Positions 24,605 to 30,931 of a stretch of DNA of 30,931 bases are shown in pieces. Below the pieces are notes generated by a model. The model saw nothing but the letters and a program-made list of their open reading frames with translations, made no database searches and had not been told where the DNA came from. Both the position numbers and the translations under genes were made by a program. Source of the stretch: CAZISM01 sp964541895 (GTDB lineage Bacteria; Zhuqueibacterota; Zhuqueibacteria; Residuimicrobiales; Residuimicrobiaceae); the NCBI GenBank assembly GCA_964541895.1, contig CAZISM010000060.1:1-30931 (forward strand), written 5' to 3'. Numbering within the stretch: the stretch's first letter is position 1; each line of letters begins with the position of its first letter.

Positions 24605-26503
24605 ATCACGTAACGTTTAGTTTTTACTGGTCGATAGGGCAGCTGGAGCGCATCGTACACCAATCGGTGAACAGGCTCAGGCTGTGAAGACTTGCGGATA
24701 TAAATTTTGCGCTGATCTGCTGTGTTAAAAGCAGTGGTAATGCGGACATGAGTCGACAAACGTTCACGCACCCGCCACCATTGCATGTGAATATTGTTCT
24801 TCCTCAATTCGGTCTGGATGACGTTTAACAAATGATACGCCAAGACGGCAACAAAGATGTGGGCGTCGGATCGGGACTCTTTTTTATGAAAGATCGGTCT
24901 GAGATTCAATTCCGATTTCAAGGAACGAAAGGCATCTTCCAGATTGGTCAACATGATGTACAGAGACCAGATATCCTGTTCACTTAAATCCAAACGACTG
25001 GTGCGCAAATAATAGATGCCGGCAAATCGCTCATCGGCTCGATGTTGATTGATTTTCTCCCAAGTGATGGCCGTGGCTAACCGGCCCTTCCGTTGCACCT
25101 CGATATGGTAATATTGGGAAATGCGTTTATGTTTTTCTATTAACCGATTGACCCGTTCCATGACCTTGTCAAAGGATTTGACGCCGCCCTTACTGCTTAC
25201 CGCAGCGGCCGCTTGCTTGAGATCGTTTTCCAATCGCTCTTCAAAGAGACGGCGCATACTTTGTTCTTTGGCGGCCTTTAGCTTGCTTTTGCAAAACAGG
25301 ATGGCTTCATCGCCCTCGATCAAAAGTTTGGTTTCAACTTTATTGCGCTCATCTTCTTTGACGATTACCAATGGCTTGGTGTGTATTTTATTCGATGCTT
25401 TTGGCTTTTGCCGGGATACCACGACATAATCATATCCCTGATCTTTCAAAAACTGAAGATTGTCTTTGGTCGCGATGCCGGCGTCCATGACCACGGTAAC
25501 GCCCTTGTTCGGCTGCTGCAAGGCGACAGATCGGTTTGGCCGGCTGCTCTCCAAGGCGTGAAGCGTCTCTTGCAGCGTGCCCGGCTCTGATACATTGCCA
25601 GGCAAAATGCGGCTGGTCTTGACAAATCCCTGTTCATCAATCACCAACGCCAACGTCAGCAAGGGACAGTCTTTACGGTTTTCTTTGGATCGGCCTCGTC
25701 GCGCTTTTGGGTTGCTCTGTGCATTACCCTCAAAATAGGTGTTAGTCAAATCATACAGGATGATTTTTTCCGGCAGTGAAAACAGATCTTTTTCGGTCTC
25801 CACTAACCAGTGTTCGATTTTATCTTTGTGGTCCAGGAGCAGATCGCTGATACGATACAAGGCATTATGGGACAGATGGCTGAAATCTACTCCGAGCAAT
25901 TCGCCCATAGCGCTGATATGCCGCGCCCAGGCTGCGGTCTTTAGCTCGCTGCCTGGATGCACCAGTCGGCCTATGATTTCCAACAGGGCCAGTTGAATTT
26001 GTTTTGGCGTGAAACCCAACTTTTGAAATAATGATTCCAGTTTTAATCGGCGGCATGCTGCCAAGCCGACATATTCACCGCCGATCGTCCGGCAGTGTGA
26101 GTTTTGTATAGAGCCGACATCTATCGTTTCAAATTCGTTAGCCTTTGGCTCTTCAGGTGCAACAGCCGGCTTGATCTCAAGATGTTGTTTGATGATCTGT
26201 TGCGCATAATACGTAGCCAGTTCTTCGAGCTCTTTGCTGACGGCGAATAATAGTCGTTGGCCCGATACCTTGGCTTCAATGGCGTCGGCAAGGGCTTTCC
26301 ATTGATCTTTGGGTATCGCCAGACAACCTAAATCCAGAATGACGCGCTGGCGCGGCCCATTAGCTGTGCGATAGGATTCCACCAATCGGTGACTGATGAA
26401 TTCCTTCTCATACGGTCTGTTACGCTTTTTAATTTCGCGGATAAACATGCCTGAAACATACAAAATGTCCGCGTCAATGCCAAGTTTTTAATTAATGTAT
26501 GGG
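24596..26503 (-). mobile_element. IS1634-like insertion sequence, ends approximate
   Basis: Segment holding the IS1634-family transposase gene. The 8-mer TCACTACA occurs on both sides in the same direction (24588-24595 and 26504-26511) and may be a target duplication, giving an element of about 1.9 kb, a plausible size for the family. I could not find convincing terminal inverted repeats, so the borders are tentative. Confidence 0.6.
24601..26448 (-). CDS. IS1634-family DDE transposase
   Basis: About 615-residue transposase of the IS4-like IS1634 family, which cuts and pastes its own element. N-terminal M-F-I-R-E-I-K-K-R-N-R-P-Y-E-K-E-F and V-I-L-D-L-G are family hallmarks. The catalytic triad can be placed at L-Y-D-L-T-N-T-Y-F-E-G (first Asp), V-V-M-D-A-G-I-A (second Asp) and E-D-A-F-R-S-L-K-S-E-L-N-L-R-P (Glu), followed by H-I-F-V-A-V-L-A-Y-H-L. 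Length and order look intact, so it may be active. The frame extends to a TTG at 26463; the ATG at 26448 fits the family start better. The stop overlaps the start of the broken ATPase frame, showing how close the element end lies to the gene. Confidence 0.93.
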   Translation of the reverse strand: MFIREIKKRNRPYEKEFISHRLVESYRTANGPRQRVILDLGCLAIPKDQWKALADAIEAKVSGQRLLFAVSKELEELATYYAQQIIKQHLEIKPAVAPEEPKANEFETIDVGSIQNSHCRTIGGEYVGLAACRRLKLESLFQKLGFTPKQIQLALLEIIGRLVHPGSELKTAAWARHISAMGELLGVDFSHLSHNALYRISDLLLDHKDKIEHWLVETEKDLFSLPEKIILYDLTNTYFEGNAQSNPKARRGRSKENRKDCPLLTLALVIDEQGFVKTSRILPGNVSEPGTLQETLHALESSRPNRSVALQQPNKGVTVVMDAGIATKDNLQFLKDQGYDYVVVSRQKPKASNKIHTKPLVIVKEDERNKVETKLLIEGDEAILFCKSKLKAAKEQSMRRLFEERLENDLKQAAAAVSSKGGVKSFDKVMERVNRLIEKHKRISQYYHIEVQRKGRLATAITWEKINQHRADERFAGIYYLRTSRLDLSEQDIWSLYIMLTNLEDAFRSLKSELNLRPIFHKKESRSDAHIFVAVLAYHLLNVIQTELRKNNIHMQWWRVRERLSTHVRITTAFNTADQRKIYIRKSSQPEPVHRLVYDALQLPYRPVKTKRYVI

Positions 26504-26833
26504 TCACTACAATACATTTCGATCTATATTTAACAATAGTTTATGATGCGTTTCATGTCAAAAAAAGTCACTTTTTCATTTTTTTGGTAAAGATGGGCTG
26601 AAAGCAAAAGTCGTGAATTCGACTCTGTCCGGATTGAACGGTTCGTGCGTGAATAGCGCCGAAGCGAGACGCTTCGGCCACAAAAATCGCGCCATTGAGG
26701 TCTAAAATAGTTACGAATTTGATTGCCGTGGATATCGGATCGGGCTTACATTGACATCTATTTGATTATTTGTGTCTTATAATTAATTTATTTCTTGCAA
26801 TACAATTACGAAAATCGTAATGTATTAGCAAGA
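26504..26833. other. Intergenic A+T-rich stretch with a strong hairpin
   Basis: 330 nt between the IS1634-like element and the AbiEi-type relic. Neither strand contains the missing N-terminal part of the ATPase. It contains a perfect 9-bp hairpin at 26658-26678 and A+T-rich runs near 26570 and 26780. No gene was recognised. Confidence 0.5.
26658..26678. repeat. Perfect 9-bp hairpin with 3-nt loop
   Basis: GCCGAAGCG (26658-26666) and CGCTTCGGC (26670-26678) flank AGA. The stem is G+C rich in an A+T-rich setting, with no U tract on either side. It could be an orphan terminator, a transcript-stabilising stem, or part of an element end. Confidence 0.55.
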
Positions 26834-27482
26834 ATGCAGACATTAACTGAAAAAATTTTCCATTTGGCATCGCCAGGTGGCCTTTTCGATGAAACGGTCA
26901 TCGGCAATTTGTATCCTGAAATCAGTGTCGGTGCCCGGGCTCTGCTGGCGCATCGTGGCAGCCTGGCCGGAGAAATCCTGCGTCTAAAGCCCGGCCTCTA
27001 TATCCTCGACGGTCGTTACCGCAGGTCTGAGCCCCATCCCTTTCAGATCGCCGCACGGCTGCATTATCCATCACACATCAGTCTACAGTCGGCTCTGGCC
27101 TGGCATCATCCGATTCCTGAAGCAGTATACCAGGTAAGCAGTGTGACGAACAGCCGCAGTCGTTCCTTTGCCACGCCTCTGGGGTATTTCAGTTTTCAGC
27201 GGGTACCTGCCGCGCGCCACGAGCAGGCGTCGAAGCGGTTGAAATCTCCCGCACCAGCTGGGCCTTTATCGCAACGCCGTTACGGGCGATCGCTGATATG
27301 GTTTATTTGAACAGAACCATCACCTGGCTGCAGCACGGCCTATCTTACAGAATCACTGCGCATCGATGAAGAGGAACTGCAGCTCATCTCGTTTGACGAC
27401 CTGGATGACATTCTTGGCAGCTTGCGCGCCAAGCGTGGATCTTTATATGCAGCAACTGGAGCGTGTTTGTCGTGCGATCTAG
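26834..27482 (+). pseudogene. Frameshifted AbiEi-type antitoxin / viral-defence regulator
   Basis: Relic of an AbiEi-like type IV antitoxin (winged-helix transcriptional regulator of abortive-infection systems). The first frame runs from ATG 26834: G-E-I-L-R-L-K-P-G-L-Y-I-L, H-P-F-Q-I-A-A-R-L, Y-P-S-H-I-S-L-Q-S-A-L-A-W-H and P-E-A-V-Y-Q-V-S-S-V-T follow the family closely. Near 27220 the match jumps to another frame (G-V-E-A-V-E-I-S-R-T-S-W-A-F-I-A-T-P-L-R), near 27340 to a third (Y-L-T-E-S-L-R-I-D-E-E-E), and near 27430 again (V-D-L-Y-M-Q-Q-L-E-R-V-C-R-A-I) up to a TAG at 27480. At least three indels, so not functional as a whole. The partner AbiEii nucleotidyltransferase toxin is not found downstream. 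Confidence 0.78.
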
Positions 27483-27630
27483 TTCTACATGTGGGAAAAG
27501 GATCACGTGAGTGGGCAGCCACATCAAGGTCGTGAAAAAGGTTGCATGTTTGCTGAAGAATTAATATTATTAATTTTTCAGGCGGGGGAGTTACATTAAA
27601 TCGTTAACCATTCATCCAGAGTACGAGGCA

Positions 27631-28713
27631 ATGACAGCACACTGTGACTTTTCCCGACGTGGTTTTTTACGAACCATGGCTGCCGGCACGGTGCTGGCCG
27701 CCGCAATGGACAAAAACGCAAGCGCAAGGACACATACGGCTACTACCTCTAGCAAAGACCTAACCGCCATGACTCCGTTTGTCAGCGATAAAAAATTCGT
27801 TCCGGTCATGATTACCCCTTACAAACAGGACAAGCAGATCGATTTTGAGGCGCTGTCACGGCTGACCGATTTTTATCTGGCCGCCGGCGCCAAAGGCTTC
27901 TTTGCCAACTGCCAAAGCAGTGAAATGTATTTGCTGAGCGACGATGAGCGAATAGCGATAACCCGGCATGTGGTCCAGCATGTTAATGGCGCCTGGCCGG
28001 TGGTGGCCAGCGGCTCTTTTGGCGATTCCCTGGAAGCTAAAGCAGAGTTTACCAAAAGAATTTTCCAGACCGGTATCAACGCCGTCATCCTGATCTCTGG
28101 TCATTTTGCCAAAAAGAAAGAGCGTGATGATATACTCGCAGGCCATTTTGAAAAATTCTTTGCCATGACCGAAACAATTCCCACGGGAACCTACGAATGC
28201 CCGCAGCCCTACAAGCGCATTATATCGCCAGACGTTTTTAAATATCTGCTGGCCACCAACAGGGTGGTGTATCACAAGGACACCACCATCGTTTTTGAAA
28301 AAGTGAAAGTCAAAATTGATCTTGCCAAAGGCAGCAACCTGGAATTTTACGATGCCTGTACCGCCAACACCATGAACTCCCTGCAGGCCGGTGCAAAAGG
28401 CATGTCGGCCGTGTCGGGGAATTTTTATCCCGAGATTCTGGCGTGGATGTGCAATAACGCCACCAATCCGGACAAGCAGGAACAGGTGCGCTACATCCAG
28501 GAGCAGATCACAGCGACGGAAAAGGTGATCGCAAAGGGGTATCCGCTGAGTTCAAAATATTTTTTGCGCAAAAGAGGCTTGCCCATCGAAATCGTCACGC
28601 GCTATAAAGGCAGAAAATTGGCCAAAAAAAATATAAAGGCGCTGGACGTTGTGTATGAAACGTTTCTGGGCTGGTGCGATTATCTCGGCATTGAACCGGC
28701 AAAAATTGGTTAA
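27631..28713 (+). CDS. Tat-leader dihydrodipicolinate synthase/aldolase family protein
   Basis: 360-residue member of the DapA/NanA/KDG-aldolase superfamily, Schiff-base TIM-barrel lyases acting on pyruvate-derived sugar acids. A textbook twin-arginine leader (S8-R-R-G-F-L-R-T-M-A-A-G) is followed by a Thr/Ser-rich linker to about 48. Barrel motifs: F-V-P-V-M-I-T-P-Y-K-Q-D-K-Q-I-D-F near 56, a G-A-K-G-F-F-A-N strand, then P-T-G-T-Y-E-C-P near 185 with the expected Tyr, and V-V-Y-H-K-D-T-T with the probable Schiff-base Lys near 216. The Tat leader indicates that it acts outside the cytoplasm, so lysine synthesis (DapA) is unlikely. The ATG at 27631 has GAGG just upstream. It converges with the FGGY kinase gene. 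Substrate unknown; sugar acid cleavage is my guess. Confidence 0.85.
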   Translation: MTAHCDFSRRGFLRTMAAGTVLAAAMDKNASARTHTATTSSKDLTAMTPFVSDKKFVPVMITPYKQDKQIDFEALSRLTDFYLAAGAKGFFANCQSSEMYLLSDDERIAITRHVVQHVNGAWPVVASGSFGDSLEAKAEFTKRIFQTGINAVILISGHFAKKKERDDILAGHFEKFFAMTETIPTGTYECPQPYKRIISPDVFKYLLATNRVVYHKDTTIVFEKVKVKIDLAKGSNLEFYDACTANTMNSLQAGAKGMSAVSGNFYPEILAWMCNNATNPDKQEQVRYIQEQITATEKVIAKGYPLSSKYFLRKRGLPIEIVTRYKGRKLAKKNIKALDVVYETFLGWCDYLGIEPAKIG

Positions 28714-28765
28714 AGGCGTCGAACCCATAAACCCCGCCGTGACCGGCGATATGTAATTTGGACGT

Positions 28766-28782
28766 GTAGCTGATCCAGCTAC
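28766..28782. terminator. Short hairpin between convergent genes
   Basis: GTAGCTG (28766-28772) and CAGCTAC (28776-28782) flank a 3-nt loop, 53 nt after the lyase gene stop and before the end of the convergent kinase gene at 28909. Position suits a terminator, but there is no U tract. The rest of 28714-28908 holds nothing I recognise. Confidence 0.4.
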
Positions 28783-28908
28783 GGTTTACTTTGTGGGAAT
28801 AATGCAAAGATGGGGGATAAGGGTGATTAGGCTTGCATGTCGCAGGTACATGATGCAGAAGAGATAACCCTCACCATGTTTTGAGCGGCCGCTGTATCCT
28901 CCAGGTAA

Positions 28909-30420
28909 TCACATCTCTGACTTACCGGATTCCCGCAGCGTTTTTATGCATGGATAGAGCTTTTTATAGAGATGGAACCTTTCATCATAGTGCGCCTGCA
29001 ACTCCGGAGTGGGCGTTTTGGTGTCGCCGGTTTTTACCCAGGCTTCCACCGTTGGTGCCATACTCTCCCCTGTGTGCGCCGAAAAGGCGAGCATGGCGAC
29101 ACCCAAGCATCCGGCTTCGGTGATAGGCACGGTTTTTATCGGCTTGTTCAGGACATCGGACTTTAACTGGGTCCAGAGCGCGCTCCTGGCGCCACCGCCG
29201 ATGGCGCGCAATTCATCAATACGGATGCCGGATTGTTCCAGAATTTCAATGTTGAGGCGCATTTCAAAGGCAACTCCTTCCAGCAGCGCCCTGAGCATCT
29301 CGCCCTTTTTCGTAGAAAGCCTGAGCCCGATGATGGCACCCTCAGCGGTCGTGTCAAAATAGGGCGTGCCGGTTGGTGTGAAATGGGGCAGGACCATCAC
29401 CTGTGCCGGCGTTCGGCTCATGCCGCCAAGTATCCGTTCGTAGGGGTTGATGCCAAGTCGTTCCGCTTCCGCTACTTCTGCGCTGCCAAATTCGTCCCTG
29501 AACCATTTGAGAATGTTTCCGCCCGTCAGACTAAAGGCCACGGTGGTGTAGGCGTTTTGCAGCGTATAGTCATAGGTACAGAGGTTGCTGTTAAAGAGCC
29601 CGCTGCTCAGAACCGGCGACGAAAAGGCGGGGCAGATGCATTCGACGGTGCCGGTGGCATACATGGCGCACCCCTCGCTGACCACGCCGGCCCCGAGGGC
29701 GCCGCAGGGCTGATCATGTCCGCCGGTGACGACGATGACATCGTCCGGCAGCGAAAGCGTCCTGGCGATTTCGGCAGGAATGCGGCCGGCGATCGATCCG
29801 GAGCGCAGCGGCCTGGCCAGGTTGGCGGCGGTGATGCCGCAGTAATCGAGAATCTCTTCGCTCCAGCAGTGATGTGTAACATCAAAGAGCATGGTCCTGC
29901 CGGCCAGCGGCCATCCCATGGCCGGCTCCAGCCCCAGATTGAACTGGAGCAGATCCTCAAAGCAGAGGAATTGGTCGGCGGCAGCAAATACGGCGTTCTC
30001 ATGTTCACGGAGCCAGAGAAGCTTGAAAAGGGTGAACATGGGATGAGCGGTATGGCCGGTGATCTCGTAGAGTTTTTTCCTGCCGATTTTTTCGCTCCAG
30101 TGGCCGGTCACTGCGGTTGCTCGTGTGTCAAAGGAGACCATAGCGTTTGCCAGATATCGTCCCTGGCGGTCGACAGGCGTAAACGCTTCGCCCTGACTGG
30201 AGATGCCGATGCCGCGCACCGCTTCTGGAGATGCGGCCGCTGCCTCACGGATAACGGCAAAGCAATGCTCCATCACTACCGCCGGCTCCAGTTCCGCGTA
30301 CCCTGGGCGCGGCATGGACAGGGGATACTCCCGATACGCTGATGAGAGCAGTTGCCCCCTTTCGTCAAAGACCACGGCCTTGCATGTGGAGGTGCCGATA
30401 TCTATACCCATATAGCTCAT
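28909..30420 (-). CDS. FGGY-family carbohydrate kinase (xylulokinase-like)
   Basis: 503-residue FGGY kinase, which phosphorylates a sugar such as xylulose, fuculose, rhamnulose or gluconate with ATP in the cytoplasm. The first phosphate loop is M-G-I-D-I-G-T-S-T-C-K-A-V-V-F-D (residues 4-19). The substrate and catalytic base region is V-T-G-G-H-D-Q-P-C-G-A-L-G-A-G with the Asp near 236. The C-terminal FGGY part has L-L-E-G-V-A-F-E-M-R and A-I-G-G-G-A-R-S-A-L-W near 375-410. Family membership is secure, sugar specificity is not, so no symbol is given. ATG 30420 is preceded by AAAGGAA at a usable distance. The partial FucI-like isomerase gene ends 113 nt upstream on the same strand, and an isomerase plus kinase is the usual pair for a pentose or deoxyhexose pathway. 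Confidence 0.92.
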   Translation of the reverse strand: MSYMGIDIGTSTCKAVVFDERGQLLSSAYREYPLSMPRPGYAELEPAVVMEHCFAVIREAAAASPEAVRGIGISSQGEAFTPVDRQGRYLANAMVSFDTRATAVTGHWSEKIGRKKLYEITGHTAHPMFTLFKLLWLREHENAVFAAADQFLCFEDLLQFNLGLEPAMGWPLAGRTMLFDVTHHCWSEEILDYCGITAANLARPLRSGSIAGRIPAEIARTLSLPDDVIVVTGGHDQPCGALGAGVVSEGCAMYATGTVECICPAFSSPVLSSGLFNSNLCTYDYTLQNAYTTVAFSLTGGNILKWFRDEFGSAEVAEAERLGINPYERILGGMSRTPAQVMVLPHFTPTGTPYFDTTAEGAIIGLRLSTKKGEMLRALLEGVAFEMRLNIEILEQSGIRIDELRAIGGGARSALWTQLKSDVLNKPIKTVPITEAGCLGVAMLAFSAHTGESMAPTVEAWVKTGDTKTPTPELQAHYDERFHLYKKLYPCIKTLRESGKSEM

Positions 30421-30533
30421 GGCCTGATTCCTTTATGAATTGAGCAATTCCAACCATATAGAGAGTAAGCGGCCTTTTGGCGCTGACCTTTGCAGGGTTT
30501 TCCGCTCAAGTTCCCATCGTTCCATGCGGGTGT

Positions 30534-30931
30534 TCATAAAGCGATGACCTTGATGCCGGTCAGCTCGCAGAATGCCACCACTTCATCGTAAAGGTGGTCG
30601 CCGTATCCCAGAACCGCGTACTCATTGTTCCACGCCTCCACCAGCTTTTCGATATCGCATTCGGCCGTCACAAACGCGTGCGGCCAAAACGGTATGCCGC
30701 ATTCGTTTCTGCGCTTGTTCAATTCTCTGGCTGATGGTTCCTTGATGACGCAGCGCGTCACGATCATCTCGAACTGACCGTTGTTTCGGCCCAGCCTGGC
30801 CAAAACGCCTTTGCCAGGCTTGCATACCAGTTCGACCGAAATCCCGCCGGCCGCGCCTTCAGTGGGGATGCCGTGCTCTGCGAACGAAGCCGGGCGGAGC
30901 TTGCCGGCCAGCGACGGCGGGCAGGCCCCGT
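30534..30931 (-). CDS. FucI-like sugar isomerase, C-terminal part only (cut by window edge)
   Basis: About 132 C-terminal residues of a second FucI/AraA-like isomerase; the frame is open to the window edge. Reading upstream of the TTG at 30803 it continues as I-S-V-E-L-V-C-K-P-G-K-G-V-L-A-R-L-G-R-N-N-G, so that TTG is internal. Supporting motifs are F-E-M-I-V-T-R-C (substrate-binding C-terminal barrel), I-P-F-W-P-H-A-F-V with the expected metal-side His, and G-Y-G-D-H-L-Y-D-E-V-V-A-F-C-E-L-T-G-I-K-V-I at the end. It most likely supplies the ketose for the downstream kinase. It is clearly different in sequence from the isomerase at 2873-4105, so these are two paralogues rather than a duplicate. 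Confidence 0.8.
   Translation of the reverse strand, partial: GACPPSLAGKLRPASFAEHGIPTEGAAGGISVELVCKPGKGVLARLGRNNGQFEMIVTRCVIKEPSARELNKRRNECGIPFWPHAFVTAECDIEKLVEAWNNEYAVLGYGDHLYDEVVAFCELTGIKVIAL

Noticed and set aside
24588..26511. TCACTACA direct repeats as a proven target-site duplication
   Set aside because: An 8-mer match alone can be chance, no terminal inverted repeats were found, and the ATPase frame is not continued on the far side. Used only as a tentative border.
27631..28713. Assigning dapA (lysine biosynthesis)
   Set aside because: The protein has a clear Tat leader and stands among sugar genes; the superfamily includes many aldolases, so the symbol would mislead.
29233..30342. 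369-codon open frame on the + strand
   Set aside because: Antisense to the FGGY kinase, which has clear motifs. No recognisable domain in the + frame.

Overview
The window looks like part of a metagenome-assembled or draft genome from the FCB side of the bacterial tree (Bacteroidetes, Ignavibacteria, Calditrichota or KSB1-like). The evidence is a giant secreted protein that ends in a type IX secretion (T9SS) sorting domain with an N-Y-P-N-P-F-N motif, a beta-propeller/Y_Y_Y sensor kinase, and several Tat-leader sugar enzymes. A run of exactly 100 N inside the giant gene marks a scaffold join. The lineage is inferred from domains only; there is no rRNA or tRNA in the window to test it.

Layout. 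1-1040: 3' part of an amidase-signature hydrolase. 1041-1545: gene-poor, with a possible decayed fragment of a beta-keto acid cleavage enzyme. 1546-2834: three tightly packed + strand genes, a YbaK-type aminoacyl-tRNA deacylase domain protein and two small unknown proteins. 2873-7014: a sugar locus with a FucI-like isomerase (-), a divergent Tat-leader TIM-barrel sugar isomerase/epimerase (+) and a sodium:solute symporter (-). 7066-10824: a very large membrane sensor histidine kinase directly upstream of the symporter on the same strand. 11119-12677: an ECF-like sigma factor and a double zinc-finger anti-sigma factor. 12840-13166: truncated Gfo/Idh/MocA oxidoreductase with a good rho-independent terminator behind it. 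13431-15918: a small exported beta-rich protein, then a LytS-type kinase and a LytTR response regulator.

16125-23645 is a single giant surface or secreted protein gene (2506 codons as assembled, with near-identical internal repeats around the N gap). It opens a visibly A+T-richer stretch that also holds an IS1634-like transposase, an AAA ATPase fragment lacking its Walker A end, and a frameshifted AbiEi-type antitoxin relic. This part (about 16.1-27.5 kb) reads as accessory or mobile DNA.

27631-30931 returns to sugar metabolism: a Tat-leader dihydrodipicolinate synthase/KDG-aldolase-like protein (+), convergent with an isomerase-kinase pair (-) made of an FGGY carbohydrate kinase and the C-terminal end of a second FucI-like isomerase. 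Together the isomerases, kinase, lyase, epimerase-like protein and Na+ symporter suggest uptake and catabolism of a pentose, deoxyhexose or sugar acid; the exact substrate cannot be read from sequence. Nothing here is clearly a wholly new system. The best candidates for new biology are the deacylase plus two unknown proteins, the beta-rich core of the giant protein, and the orphan sensor kinase next to the transporter.
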